This document shows, in pieces, positions 20,193 through 31,149 of a DNA stretch of 64,000 nt. Both the position numbers and the translations under genes were made by a program. The notes under the pieces were generated by a model. The model made no database searches, was not told where the DNA came from, and was given only the letters and a program-made list of their open reading frames with translations. The stretch spans positions 372,001-436,000 of the forward strand of contig VCMS01000001.1 of the NCBI GenBank assembly GCA_022539475.1, in the 5' to 3' direction. This DNA comes from Gracilaria domingensis (Eukaryota; Rhodophyta; Florideophyceae; Gracilariales; Gracilariaceae). Every line of letters starts with the position of its first letter. Positions within the stretch are counted from its first letter, which is position 1.

Positions 20193-22334
20193 CTAGAAAC
20201 GAGCTTTCTCCTTTTCTATAGCCGCAAGCGCTGTATCTAGGCCAGCTTCGACATCAGCTCCCTCTATAGTTGATACTAAGATATCACCATTGACGGGTAA
20301 AGATATTCCGGCTCTTTCTTCATTCACTCTTATAGCCTCCTCAATGCGTTCAACGTTGCACTTATTCTCAGTGAGAAACCAATGATTGTTTTTGATGGCC
20401 CGCTGCTTCTTGTTTTCAATTCCAATCAGAAAGTTATTGTTGATCAGAATTGGGCTTCTTGACTTTGAAGAGGTGTAGTAGTGCTTCTTCTTATCATACC
20501 ACCGCCCATCAACAAACAAGTCTGTGTCCAATGCTCGGAATATTGTGGGGTTCTTGTTCTTAAATTCCTCATCATAAAATACCAGCTTCGTTAAGATTGA
20601 CTGATCATTCTCCACGTAGCGTCTGTATTTCGCCGAGTGCCCTTGAAGCCGGCTAGCTTTGTAAGACTTTTCGAATCGTCGACAAACTTCACGCCACGTC
20701 CTCCTCATCGCCAGCGTTGGATTTAAGTAGAGAAAGTTACCTCCAATCTCATGACGGGTGTCGAGCGTTCCTACCATATCGACCTCGTCTCCGCTATGAA
20801 CTAATCGATTAACGAACGGAATCGGATCTCGTAGCCAGATCTGGTCCGTTTCAAATGCGAACACCCCGATACCGCTGTCAAGGATACTTTGGATCAGTTT
20901 AGTACGTTCCAGCATCAAAAGCCAATATCCTGGCGTACCGTACGATGTTCCTTCCCGTTGTCGGCCTCCACGAAACTCGTTCATACGTATTGCGTACGAA
21001 CCATTAACGTCCTTCAAGGCATTATACGCCCTATCATCCATGGTGAACCATACCACGCCGGGAGGTCTGATTTTGGCTACGTCAACATTACAAATCCAGC
21101 TTCTCGCAGTTTCTAGGAACGCGTCGTTCACTAGAGTCATTGAGACAGATCCACCCATCTGCTTGCCTAGTTCAACAATTTTGGCTATGTTCTCGGCGGA
21201 AACGCTGGAAGTTTTAGTTACAGGACTCCCATCAAAATTGAAAGCTTCTATGCGAGCCGATTGTCCCCCTGGAGCTGATGATACTGGTTGAATTGATTTT
21301 CGGGTTGGATAAACGTTGAACAGCTCGAACTCGGCACAAAACCTTGAATACCAAAGAGACCAATGTGCTCTGGAAGTACCGTAATATTCGTCCCAAGCCG
21401 CATCCTTTTTATCCCGAGGAGAAACCACAACGGGCCAGAGAAACCATTCCGAACGATGTGCATAAAACCATGTCTGAAAGGATCGCCATACGTGGGCGCG
21501 AACAGCAAGAGACGGAAGAAGTGGCGCACTTTGATAAAAGAAGACGGGAGCCATTTCAGAAACATGGGCATAACTCTCTGTCACACCTTTTTGTTTCACC
21601 GCGACAGGCGAGAGCGCATATCCAGCAACTTGTGCTTCCGAATGATATCTCGTTACAGACATGAGATAATTAAAGTATGTCGATGGTAGAGGAGCTTGCG
21701 CAGAAGCATCGAGGACGAGAATGACATCATTACTGTCGCGGGGTGGCGTCCATGCGTTCATAACCCAATCGAAGAGTCCACCTGATGACGCGTTGTGGAA
21801 GTGCAGCGGACCATGCGGCCATTGAAACACTGAAAGGTTTCCATAGAGTTCTTGAAACCCGGTAATGTGTCGATGAGGGGAAAAGTAGAGAGTGAGAGGT
21901 ACTGGCACGCCGGAATATTCTGCTTTGATGAGAGAATCCAGTAACCGAGTTATTGATGAGTAGTTATATACATCAGCAGACTCTGATGAGCTAGAGGGAG
22001 GGTTGGCATATGAAAAAGAAGGTATTAGAAGTAAGATTGAAATAGATGTTGAGGAATTTGAACGAGGCAGATCGAAGGTGAGAGGCAGGGAAGTAACTTC
22101 GGCTGCAACCCTTGATAAACCAAGCTGAAGAAATATGAACACAAGAATCAGAGCCAATATGAACAAGCTTAGCAATTTCGAAGTTCTAAGTCTAGAGTGC
22201 AAAATACTCTTGCGTGAAATGCGAAGCAGGTTACGAGAAATCCGGTGAAGCCGGGCCCCGGCTGATATCGGCATTCTGCAAGCGTCGAGTTTGCTCCAAA
22301 ACAAGCCCGGGGTAGACTCGGTGACCATAAACAC
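20193..22334 (-). CDS. Golgi glycosyltransferase, nucleotide-diphospho-sugar transferase (GT77-type)
   Basis: 713 residues from 22334, or 693 from the Met at 22274; both keep the type II topology. A basic N-terminus is followed by one TM (LLSLFILALILVFIFLQLG, about 53-75), a Ser-rich stem and a lumenal part. The C-terminal half carries the nucleotid_trans fold: VWFTMDDRAYNAL, the acceptor loop GTPGYWLLMLERTKLIQSIL, the metal-site region AFETDQIWLRDP (E-T-D in place of D-x-D), then DMVGTLDTRHEIGGNFLYL. Plant members of this family (RRA, XEG113, RGXT) transfer arabinose or xylose to wall polymers. Here it probably modifies cell-wall glycans or glycoproteins in the Golgi, but donor and acceptor cannot be read from sequence. 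No intron required. Confidence 0.8.
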   Translation of the reverse strand: MFMVTESTPGLFWSKLDACRMPISAGARLHRISRNLLRISRKSILHSRLRTSKLLSLFILALILVFIFLQLGLSRVAAEVTSLPLTFDLPRSNSSTSISILLLIPSFSYANPPSSSSESADVYNYSSITRLLDSLIKAEYSGVPVPLTLYFSPHRHITGFQELYGNLSVFQWPHGPLHFHNASSGGLFDWVMNAWTPPRDSNDVILVLDASAQAPLPSTYFNYLMSVTRYHSEAQVAGYALSPVAVKQKGVTESYAHVSEMAPVFFYQSAPLLPSLAVRAHVWRSFQTWFYAHRSEWFLWPVVVSPRDKKDAAWDEYYGTSRAHWSLWYSRFCAEFELFNVYPTRKSIQPVSSAPGGQSARIEAFNFDGSPVTKTSSVSAENIAKIVELGKQMGGSVSMTLVNDAFLETARSWICNVDVAKIRPPGVVWFTMDDRAYNALKDVNGSYAIRMNEFRGGRQREGTSYGTPGYWLLMLERTKLIQSILDSGIGVFAFETDQIWLRDPIPFVNRLVHSGDEVDMVGTLDTRHEIGGNFLYLNPTLAMRRTWREVCRRFEKSYKASRLQGHSAKYRRYVENDQSILTKLVFYDEEFKNKNPTIFRALDTDLFVDGRWYDKKKHYYTSSKSRSPILINNNFLIGIENKKQRAIKNNHWFLTENKCNVERIEEAIRVNEERAGISLPVNGDILVSTIEGADVEAGLDTALAAIEKEKARF

Positions 22335-24802
22335 CGTTCATCCAATGTCCCTAATTCGTCTCTAGTCATCGATGGCCCTCGGCCTGACTTTTGTTGTTCA
22401 ATTTCAGAGAGGACTTCTTTCGTAAATGAGGACTAACGCGTGAGCTGAACTTAAGGAGTAGCTACCACCAGGTTGATTGTCATCCTGTTTACGAACTCAC
22501 GAACTTGAACAGAGCGTCATGGATCCATCACCGGTCCAAATTGAGCCCAGCAATGAGCCCTAAAATAAAACAGTTTTCTGGCTGTTTCCAGGGCTGCACT
22601 GGTCCAGCTAGCCACACTGTGGTTGAGGGCCTCAACTTGAGGCTATGCAATCATTGCATGTAGGCAAGACGATCAAGTATCAATGATACTTGATATTGTA
22701 TCATACTCTTTGACGCCACATTTTGGCACAGGGGCTTCTTTCGTTATGTAAATGGCTGACACTTTGGCTTCGGCACTCGTTCTTTGTCTTTCCCATACGT
22801 GAGATAACATGCGGCGATCCGTTTTTCGTCGAATTGGTGCTTTCAGTTACGCCGAGGGAGCTATTGCAATGAAGGAGACGAAGAAGGCTGACGTATGAAG
22901 AGATCCGATTCACTCTGAAAGAATTGAGAAGCAAAAATCCCCCTCAGCGACGAAAAGAAGAACTGCAGATGGAGTAGCTTGATCGACATTCATTCTTCCA
23001 ATATCATCATGCCGGCTGCTGATCATGATGAGGAGTCGTATTTTTTGATCTACTGGATCTAGACCTCACTGAAAGTTTTGACGCTTTCACGTCTAGAGTG
23101 CTTGTATCGTACTTGTATTGAATGTCACTAGCTTCAGCCGGTGATATTTTGAAGCTCCCGATGCACTGCACGAGAGTAGCAAAAAGTGAACAAGTTAACC
23201 TTCCTGCTCAAGATGTGGTCACGAGAATCGATTCGAATATTCTCTGCTTACTTCAGTGCAAATATATCTTGTGTGTGGTTTCTCTCTATTTTGCACAGAC
23301 GTACAAGTCAGAACAAAACCCAAAACCAGGTAGCGCTCTGCTAAAAAGAAACATCCTAATAGAATTGTATACTTTAACACAGCTTGACCAACGCCATTCC
23401 GTGCAACAGGCCAGGACGACTGGAACAAACCGCGTTCGTCAGAAGTTTGACGTAAATAGGGAGTGTGTCACTTCTACTTCATAGTCACCACCGGTATGAC
23501 TCGACAGCCTGTCCGTGTTGGAAAAGAAAGGATATAAGGGGAATCACAGTTCCACGCTTTTCGTGAAAGAAGGGGAGCCTTCGAAGCCCGAAGTTCTATA
23601 TCAGGCTTTGTGAGATTGTAGTAAATTGAGCTTCCTCTCCATCCTCACCTCTGGTCCAACATCCATCGGACATCCTCTTGAAGTCCTCTTGTTTTTCACC
23701 ACATTTTATTGTACAAATCCTAGCCGCTATTTGAAAGTTGTGCTACATAGCTGGTGCAATAATGTGCGTACAAACTCATGTTCTACCTCAACCTCGTTGC
23801 ACTATAGGATCGTGCCAGGCAACGCAACCGATTTGTTCGAGATTGCTTTACATTCTAAGCAGCTTCAAATAAAAGCAATAGCAAAAAGTACAAGGGCATA
23901 TAGAGAGGAAACTGTCATAGTGAGTGAAACGAAGCCAATAAACGGCGATTACTTCTCCGAGTATGCCTGGTGGTATTTAGAGGCACAAGGAAGTCTCCCG
24001 CGTGCTCTGAGATTCGAATCCAAGACAAGGAAGAAATCAGGCCCTGACATCTTTCAGTCACGCCCTGTTCATCATTACTAAAAACAGTGCAGCCTACGTC
24101 CAAAACCATGGAATGCATGGAATGCATCATAGGTACAATGACATGAACGACAAATTTTGTCCCGCCTTGAAACGATTAGTCTTCGCGAAAACCAGCCGCA
24201 ATGACGTGGGTAATGCAGAGCAATTCTATTCCACAGCTACCCATCGGCAAGATCCTTCTATTCTTGCAGAGAAGCATCCGTTCGAATAAGCTCCGAGATG
24301 ACATGACTGCCCAGTCTACACTAGCCCGTCGAGAGGGCGAATTTATTACACTGCTTGTCATATTCTCTCGAGACGCAAAGGAAAAGTGTGATGGTTATTG
24401 CGAAGATCGAAACCAAGAGCGAATATGGGTGTTTGCGAGGTGTGAAGGCCTACTCGAGTTTTGTCCATCGATGTTGAGTAAGTGCAACCGCTGAAATCAG
24501 AAAATGAGTCTCGGTCGTTCAAATCTGTCCCCGGAAATCCGAGAAGCGCGGCATCAAAGGGAAGATTCGTCCAAGCGTTCCTGATATGAACAACCAGACA
24601 TGCGCGATCAATTCTCCCAAGCAGAAGCAAACAAGTCGGCTCACGAAAGCAGCGGAACGAGACGGCCCACAAAACTTTCGGGTTTTAGAGGAGAAGATCT
24701 TTCACAAACCTAAATCTTGGACGATAGATAACATGTTACCGAAGCCAGAACGGTCTTGATACGTACGTGCGATTCCCTGATGAGCAATCCATCCTTATGT
24801 TA
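22335..24802. other. gene-free region
   Basis: No supported gene. It contains the dense palindrome cluster at 22,622-22,694. Short open frames at 23,122-23,484 and 23,626-24,081 have no domain or plausible composition. Confidence 0.45.
22622..22694. repeat. cluster of four odd-centred palindromes
   Basis: Within 73 bp: GTTGAGG,G,CCTCAAC (22622-22636); GCCTCAA,C,TTGAGGC (22629-22643, overlapping the first); ATGCAAT,C,ATTGCAT (22645-22659); and an 11-bp arm ATCAAGTATCA with central A at 22683 (22672-22694). All are perfect. Function unknown. Confidence 0.9.
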
Positions 24803-26642
24803 TCACAAGAAACAGAAGGCGGCAATAGCCGCTGCGAAGCCCCAACACGAAGCCACTCTCAATACCATAGATTCTCCAGCTACTTCTGCTACTTTCCCAG
24901 TGTACAAAGTGTCGATAAGCTGCGGTACTACACAAAAGAGGTTCAGCATGCCCAGATTGCTCGCCAAGTTTTCAGGATATCTTTGTACGGCGATTGCGAT
25001 TGGTATCGTTTGTGTTACAATGAAAGGAACACTTCCCAATGCAATGACAAGCCCTGCAATTAAAACATCCTTGGTGAAGGCACATGAAAACAATACCGAT
25101 GAGAACACAAGAAATGCAATCCCAAACACAAGACGCTCTCCAACGGCACCAATGAAACTAATTATGCTTGGGTAAAAGAAGCTGAAGAAAATCGCTAGCA
25201 CCGCTTTCGCGACATTTGCAATCGAGAAGACGGACACTCCATGTTCGTAGCGTAATGCTGCAGGTGACGACGGTTCGGCATTCGGGTCGCCTTGCAACAC
25301 ATCGACGCCCAACCATTGGCTGTAATAAGGCAGACTTGCAAACCACATGAACCATGCGAGACCATACACAATACCCACTTTGATTAATGGACGTGGGAAC
25401 TGACGCACTGTCGCAGCAATTGTCGATCTCAACGTGGGCCAAAATGAAGATTGTTTGGGAAGCTCCCGTGATTGTAGATCATCATTCACCACGTTTCGTT
25501 GATTCCTTTGGGAATTTTCCTCGGATAGCATGCTCTCACCTGCATCTTCGAAGTGCTCGTGTTCTTCAGGGGCATCACTCGCTACTCCCTGAGTTTTCGT
25601 GTCCCCTCTTCGTTCCTCGTGCTCAGCAATACGAATGTCAGAGTCTTCATTAGAATCGTATTCGTTGCGTGTATTTGAAGCTCTTGTACTCTCTTCCACC
25701 AGCGCCGCTGAAGTATCTATCCTGCCTTCCTCTATATCATGTAAACTGCTAGCTTCTGCAACAACGTGATTCGCGACTTCAATTGGCGTTTCCTTGCAGA
25801 CCATGAGTGAAATCGAGCATGTTGCAATCAAAAGAACGCTAGCAACAGCAAAGATTCTGCTGATATTTGTAACTGGATCCTTCCAAGAGGACAAATATAT
25901 CCCACCACAAATCTCGGCCATAGATGCTACAACGGCGGCCGCTGACTGCACTGGATGTTGCTGATCGGCCGGCAGCAAATCCCCAAATAATGCGCGACTC
26001 GGGAACATAATTGCGTTGGTGGCAAAGTCTAGAACCCCGAACGCGAGCACAGCAACGACGCGGGCAGCTGGAAGGAAACCAAAGGTGATGGCACTTGCAT
26101 TGGCAAATACGTTCATACCAAGTATGCAAAAAAGTGCACCTCCCAGAATAAAAGGTCTCCTTCTTCCAAAGGACGAGGTGCAGCGATCAGACAACACACC
26201 AACTATTGGGGCAACAATGAGTCCAGAGAGTGGACCCATTATCCACACAAGGTGAGATAAGAACGGACCAGCTTTCAAAGAGTGCTGAAAGTAAGGACTG
26301 CAAGGTCCAAGTCAGTCAGGGCTGCACAAAAGCGTGGTTCGCAGAGACGTTAGGCATCACTTTGAGATAATGTGCAACTTACGTGGCAACGGCATATTTG
26401 CAAAGCCAAACAAAGGAGAGCCCGAAGTCAGCCATTACCATAAAGTACATCCGATTCCTGGATACTGGATGTCGCTCCGGTTGGTCGGGTCCTGGACTAG
26501 AATACCCTGTCTTGGGTTCGCCTTCCTCACTCCCTCGCTCATGCTGCTGTTGTTCTTCATGTTGTTGCAAGTTGAGGCCGGGCGCGGACGGCTGGGGCTG
26601 TTGAGCTGCCCCTGAAGCAAGGCTTTCTTCAACGGATACCAT
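24803..26642 (-). CDS. SUT/SLC45-type sucrose (sugar)/H+ symporter
   Basis: Two exons on the minus strand, 26383-26642 and 24803-26297, give 584 residues. The donor GTAAGT and acceptor TTGCAG join the first TM (VMADFGLSFVWLCKYAVA) to TPYFQHSLKAGPFLSHLVW exactly as in the family. The signature SDRCTSSFGRRRPFI sits in the loop after TM2-3, followed by MGPLSGLI-type helices, a long acidic Ser/Glu-rich central loop, and the second six-TM half ending in GFAAAIAAFCFL. SUT-family GPH transporters move sucrose or other disaccharides with protons across plasma or vacuolar membranes. Red algae store floridoside and related compounds rather than sucrose, so the substrate is uncertain. The N-terminal 60 residues are Gln/Pro-rich cytosolic sequence. 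Confidence 0.92.
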
Positions 26643-27358
26643 CAGTAGGCGCGATGGCGCCTGCTACGGAAAGCAGAGCTCGCAAAGGAATATACCATGA
26701 CCAAGACAGCGGCACCAAAACTTCTGAATGTCTGTCCAGCGTGCTCAAGAAGGAAGCAGATATGCGCGCTGCCTTTTGGTGTGGCGCGCTGCGTTGGCCC
26801 AGCGAAACCGACGAATGGAATTGCGGGGACTGTTTTGGGGAAAATATCCAGCGCTGCTGGGATTTCTTGGATTGCTCTGCCACGTCAAAAATGACCGTCC
26901 ATGCGCCACTTCATGACGTACGCCGGTTACATTACGTATCAAACTTCACCATAGTTCTTGATCCGTCCGCAGTTTCCTTCCCTCTCAGGTGTTGAGCATT
27001 GAGTTATGAGAAATGCGAGGGAGCTCTGAAAGAGTAGTGCTTCGAGTTTACCGAGTGCAGTCGCAACTGGAATGTTTGGACTTTTGTTCACTATACTTTA
27101 GGTTTGGAATGCTGAATATGCAATGCACGGTAGTTTAGACACCGCCTACGTCGCGTGCGAAAACGAAACCTAATAGGGACAGAAAGGTCTGCCGATGAGC
27201 GGTTTCTCCTATGCTGCCTGGAACAGCACATTTAATGAGCTTCCCAGCAACTTAAAAAGTTGACTTTCGCAAATTGGAACCAAGAAGCTTGCAAGATGTA
27301 CGACATTAAGATCGAAAATCAATGCCATGCAACGTTACGTGTATCCTATCCGTTTTGC
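26643..27358. other. intergenic region, SUT promoter side
   Basis: About 700 bp upstream of the sugar transporter and downstream of the alpha/beta hydrolase. Overlapping short frames on both strands (one with a CPACSRRKQIC segment on the plus strand) were examined but not supported as genes. Confidence 0.4.
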
Positions 27359-28243
27359 TTACATGAATCTGTCGAACCAGAACAAAACTTCTTCTGGATG
27401 TTGTGTTACGTAGTTGTAGCCAGCAAAACGACTCTTTTCCACGTCAAGCCACTTCATTTCTTTCGTTACCGTAAGTTCACTAAAAAACTCCTCCACCATC
27501 TTGAAGTCGGTCATATAATCGTTCTTGTTCTGTACAACTAGAGTTGGAGCTCTGATATTCTTTGCGAGAGGCACAAATGATCGTTCGTTCATGTCACATT
27601 GCAAGCGGCTGTTAGTGACGTCATCAATCATTCTGCGCAAAAAACTTGGGAGACGCAGTGCATCAACGAATCCTTTGTATGTGAGTGGTTGAACTGCAAC
27701 CATTGCTTTGATATTGGTATGTTTCGCTAAACCGTCGTCCCTGTCGTATGCGAAAGTTGAAGCAGCTGCTCCCATGCATATGGACAACAGACCGATGTCT
27801 GCATCTTTATACTTTTCATGACTTTCAATAAATTTCACAGCGGCAATCACATCCAGGGCCTCACAGTATCCATATGACACCCACGGCATATCAACAGACT
27901 TGGCACTTTCGCCATGATTTCGCATATCAAACATGAGCACTGTGTAACCTCGAGAGTTGAGATACTTCACATGTTTGAGGAAAGAGATATCGGCGTCCCA
28001 CATGGCAAACAGCCCCTTGCCCTTCCGCTGCCAGCCGCAGCGATTGGCCTGTACACCGAAGTGACTCTGAATCACAACCTTGTTGGCTTCCGCAGGAATC
28101 AGCCACCCTTTCAAAGTCAACCCATCATCCGTCTCAAAGGATACAGCTTCGAATGGAAGGTCGTACTGGTCCGGAGATTCGAATATGCCTCCGTCTTGAT
28201 ACGGTTTCACCAGCATATTGGACAGAAATGTACCGAGCACCAT
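27359..28243 (-). CDS. alpha/beta hydrolase with Cys nucleophile position
   Basis: 294 residues. The alpha/beta-hydrolase core is clear: strand-turn VVIQSHFG, strand TVLMFDMRNHGESA (typical D-x-R-x-H-G-x-S), then the nucleophile elbow GLLSICMGAA at residues 151-160. There the G-x-S-x-G serine is replaced by Cys156 (S-I-C-M-G). The acid region is APTLVVQNKNDYMTD and the candidate His lies in YVTQHPEEVLFWF. Cys nucleophiles occur in dienelactone hydrolase-type enzymes. Substrate unknown. The frame is open for 22 codons upstream without an ATG and reads a hydrophobic GILVGFVFG, so an upstream exon adding a membrane anchor is possible; an acceptor-like CTAG lies just before it. Confidence 0.75.
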   Translation of the reverse strand: MVLGTFLSNMLVKPYQDGGIFESPDQYDLPFEAVSFETDDGLTLKGWLIPAEANKVVIQSHFGVQANRCGWQRKGKGLFAMWDADISFLKHVKYLNSRGYTVLMFDMRNHGESAKSVDMPWVSYGYCEALDVIAAVKFIESHEKYKDADIGLLSICMGAAASTFAYDRDDGLAKHTNIKAMVAVQPLTYKGFVDALRLPSFLRRMIDDVTNSRLQCDMNERSFVPLAKNIRAPTLVVQNKNDYMTDFKMVEEFFSELTVTKEMKWLDVEKSRFAGYNYVTQHPEEVLFWFDRFM

Positions 28244-29597
28244 GACGTTGCGGCAGTCGTAGCCGAAAACGAAGCCAACTAGTATTCCGCAGTGATTGAG
28301 CGACCCTCAAGTTTGGCTGTGACGGGCGTCGATGTGCTTCAGCATAAACCTTGTTCTCTACAGAGAACGTGAATAACGTGTATGTGGCAGGAACGAAGTA
28401 CTCATATACTGTAGATAGCCACGCGTTTAAACGTAGATGGGCCCATATCTTGTAACCCAGGTCCCATAGCAACACACACTAGTACGTCAGTGGTTCATTC
28501 TCGAATCAAAGTCTGATCTTGCTTCAACCTTCCCACAGTGATTGCTGTCCTTGGTATCCGCTTCCGGAATTTTTTATCAAAGCATGCAAGCCGTCGCGAC
28601 TATGCGGAATTTGCAAAACTGCACATGTTCGATACCCTTGCATTTGCAGCCCCATCGTGTTACAATCATTGAAACATCATGTAACATTTATTGCGTAGGA
28701 TTCAGATTATCATACATCATGTAGATAGGATGCAGGAAATATATCGCAGAGCTTAATGCAGTACAGTATATACACTTCACGTGCATAGAACACATGAATA
28801 GTTACACTTCAAATCCCAGTAAATAAAGGTCTCGTTCGTTACACTTCACTTGTAGACATATTGAACACATAAATAAAACCGTCATCACCTTCATCTACAC
28901 TTTCGAAACTCGGTTTTCGAAGGATTCCCCTGCTATGCGTCATGGAAGGCAAGCCTTCAAGCTTCCAGGGAAAGCTTGTGCGTGATGATGATGATGATGA
29001 TCAGATCATCAGAAGGATAACTTTGGTGTAGCATGTTGAATTCCGAATTAGATCAGAATTGACAAAGAGGTCATTGTTCTGAGTGTGTTAGAGATAAAAC
29101 AGTAGCAGAAATAACTTCTGTTATATCTCTTGGGCTACGGACTGCGACATTGTGCCTATCGGCGTCGGGTGAAATTGCATTGAGAATGTCTTTCTAACTA
29201 GAATTAAGATACCCCTGTACCTGTTTCTCTAGCTAGCTAGTAGTAGATACCGATGGTACAGTATCTGCCGTGACAGCAGTGCTGTCACGTCAGCAAGGGT
29301 TTGTACTTCACTAATTTTTATCATTTTTCACTCTCCTGCCTGTTTGAAAAAGAGCGTGCCAGAGGGGAAGGAAAGTGCAGGTTCGCTCTAATTGGAACGT
29401 TGTATAATGCCGCCTGCAATACCTAACCGTGTTCACTGTCGCTGTGCGTTTGCTTTTTCGTCCGAGACGGCCTCAACACTTCTCCTGTTCGCTTATTGCC
29501 GCGAACGCGGTTTGCTCTCCTCGCTCCTACTCTTTTCTGGCCTGGAACGTCGTTTTCATCGGATCACCTTGCTACACCTACAACATCATTGTCAAAA
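28244..29597. promoter_or_regulatory. divergent intergenic region, hydrolase / enolase-like
   Basis: 1.35 kb between divergent genes. It contains odd palindromes at 28,995-29,011 (arm TGATGATC, within a GAT repeat) and 29,270-29,288 (arm GTGACAGCA). The last 200 bp are C/T-rich, consistent with the 5' leader of the enolase-like gene. No additional gene was seen. Confidence 0.5.
29270..29288. repeat. perfect odd-centred palindrome, 9-bp arms
   Basis: Arm GTGACAGCA, central G at 29279, then the exact reverse complement. About 310 bp upstream of the enolase-like start. Confidence 0.9.
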
Positions 29598-30953
29598 ATG
29601 TCTCGCATCAAAGATGTTCGTGGCCGTCAACTCTTTGATTCTCTGGCTAATCCTGCCCTTGAGGTGGAGGTCGAGACAGATGACGGCTGCTTCCGTGCAA
29701 TGGTTCCAGCTGGTTCGTCGAATGCTGCTAGTGAAGCACACGAGCTACGAGATGGTGATGAGAAGGTTTTCGGAGGAAAAGGAGTTTTGAAAGCAATCAA
29801 AAATGTCAATAACGAGCTAGCTGTAGCTGTTATTGGAATGGATCCAACTGATCAGGAAGGAATTGATCAAGCCTTAAATGACTGCGATGGGAGTAGCGAC
29901 GGAACAAAGAGCCGTTTAGGTGCAAACGCAATCCTCGGCGTGTCTATGGCAGTTTCCCGTGCAGGTGCTGCTAAGAAAGATATTCCCCTTTACAAACACC
30001 TCAATAACCTCGCTGGAAATCCGAATATGATGCTGCCTGTTCCATGTTTCAATATGCTCAGTGGTGGCTCCCGTGCAAGTAATGGTCTTAGCTTTCAGGA
30101 GTTCATTGTCATGCCAACAGGAGCAGAGTCTTTCAAACAAGCTATGAGGATTGGCGTGGAAATTTACCACAGACTAAAGGAATTAGTCTCCGAACAGTAT
30201 GGGAAAGGCGCCACCACGGTGGACGAAGAAGGAGGTTTTGCTCCCGATATGGATGAAAATGAGGAAGCTTTCAAGCTATTGAAGACGGCGATAAAGGAAA
30301 CTGGGTACGAGGAGATCGTTCAAATAGGAATCGATGTCGCAGCCAGTGAGTTCTATGACAAACTCTCTGGAAAATACAACCTAGATTTCAAGCAAACAGA
30401 GAAAGAAACTCCAGCGGAGAAAATGAAAACTGCGGATGACTTACTGCGAATGTACAAGGTGTACGCAGCAAACTATGGTGTGATCTCCATCGAGGATCCT
30501 TTCCACAAGGACGACATACTACCATATGGAAACATGACTGGAGAATTAGGAGAGCTTATTCAAATCATGGGCGATGATTTCCTTACTACCAACCTGGACA
30601 GACTGGAAAATGCAATTGAACAGAACACCTGCAACGCTCTTCTCTTGAAATTGAATCAAATCGGGACTGTCACGGAGGCGATTGAAGCGAACAATCTCGC
30701 TCGAAATGCAGGCTTCGGTGTGATGGTGAGTCAGCGTGCTGGGGAAACGGAGGACCCATTCATCGCAGCGTTTTGCGCAGGACTAGGAACTGGTCAGATA
30801 AAATCAGGTGCTCCTTGCCGTTCTGAAAGACTAGCAAAATACAACGAGCTACTTCGAATAGAAGAAGATTTGGGAGACAGTGCTGTATTTGCTGGCGACT
30901 ACTGGAGGGACCCTTGGATGATGGAAAACTCTCGAAACCCTGCGTACATGTAG
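29598..30953 (+). CDS. enolase-like protein lacking catalytic histidines
   Basis: 451 residues from the Met at 29598, aligned with the usual enolase start; the frame is open from 29496, adding 34 Ser/Thr/Arg-rich residues that resemble a plastid transit peptide. The fold is complete: FDSLANPALEVEV, QEFIVMP, EEGGFAPD, DVAASEFYD, SIEDPF, GDDFLTTN, LLLKLNQIGT, GQIKSGAPCRSERL. Metal ligands (Asp of DVAAS, Glu of IEDP, Asp of GDDF) and both active-site lysines are kept. But the catalytic loop SGASTG is AGSSNA, the N-GGSHAG segment is S-GGSRAS (His159 in yeast numbering replaced by Arg), and VMVSHRSGE is VMVSQRAGE (His373 to Gln, Ser375 to Ala). Probably not a working glycolytic enolase. It may be a pseudoenzyme or have a new activity; another true enolase gene is expected elsewhere. 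Confidence 0.93.
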   Translation: MSRIKDVRGRQLFDSLANPALEVEVETDDGCFRAMVPAGSSNAASEAHELRDGDEKVFGGKGVLKAIKNVNNELAVAVIGMDPTDQEGIDQALNDCDGSSDGTKSRLGANAILGVSMAVSRAGAAKKDIPLYKHLNNLAGNPNMMLPVPCFNMLSGGSRASNGLSFQEFIVMPTGAESFKQAMRIGVEIYHRLKELVSEQYGKGATTVDEEGGFAPDMDENEEAFKLLKTAIKETGYEEIVQIGIDVAASEFYDKLSGKYNLDFKQTEKETPAEKMKTADDLLRMYKVYAANYGVISIEDPFHKDDILPYGNMTGELGELIQIMGDDFLTTNLDRLENAIEQNTCNALLLKLNQIGTVTEAIEANNLARNAGFGVMVSQRAGETEDPFIAAFCAGLGTGQIKSGAPCRSERLAKYNELLRIEEDLGDSAVFAGDYWRDPWMMENSRNPAYM

Positions 30954-31149
30954 ACCAAGAATGGACGGAGACCATCAGTATGCCAGACCCTGCTCGGCAG
31001 ATTATTACGAAATAACCCACGTAGAGTTAGAGTATCACCAAGAAGCAATTTCGGGCAGGTTATCAACTTCATGGCGTTTAATGGTGGGCGCTTTAACTCC
31101 ATCCGTAGCCATGAAGACGTTAAACTTCAATGTTCACAGTATTTACCAG

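Noticed and set aside
26654-26995. plus-strand frames upstream of the sugar transporter, one with CPACSRRKQIC
   Set aside because: Short, overlapping in three frames, no conserved spacing beyond one Cys pair.
28983-29011. GAT-repeat palindrome as part of the odd-palindrome family
   Set aside because: Arms of 8 bp built from a GAT microsatellite, so chance is likely; mentioned but not counted among the strong cases.
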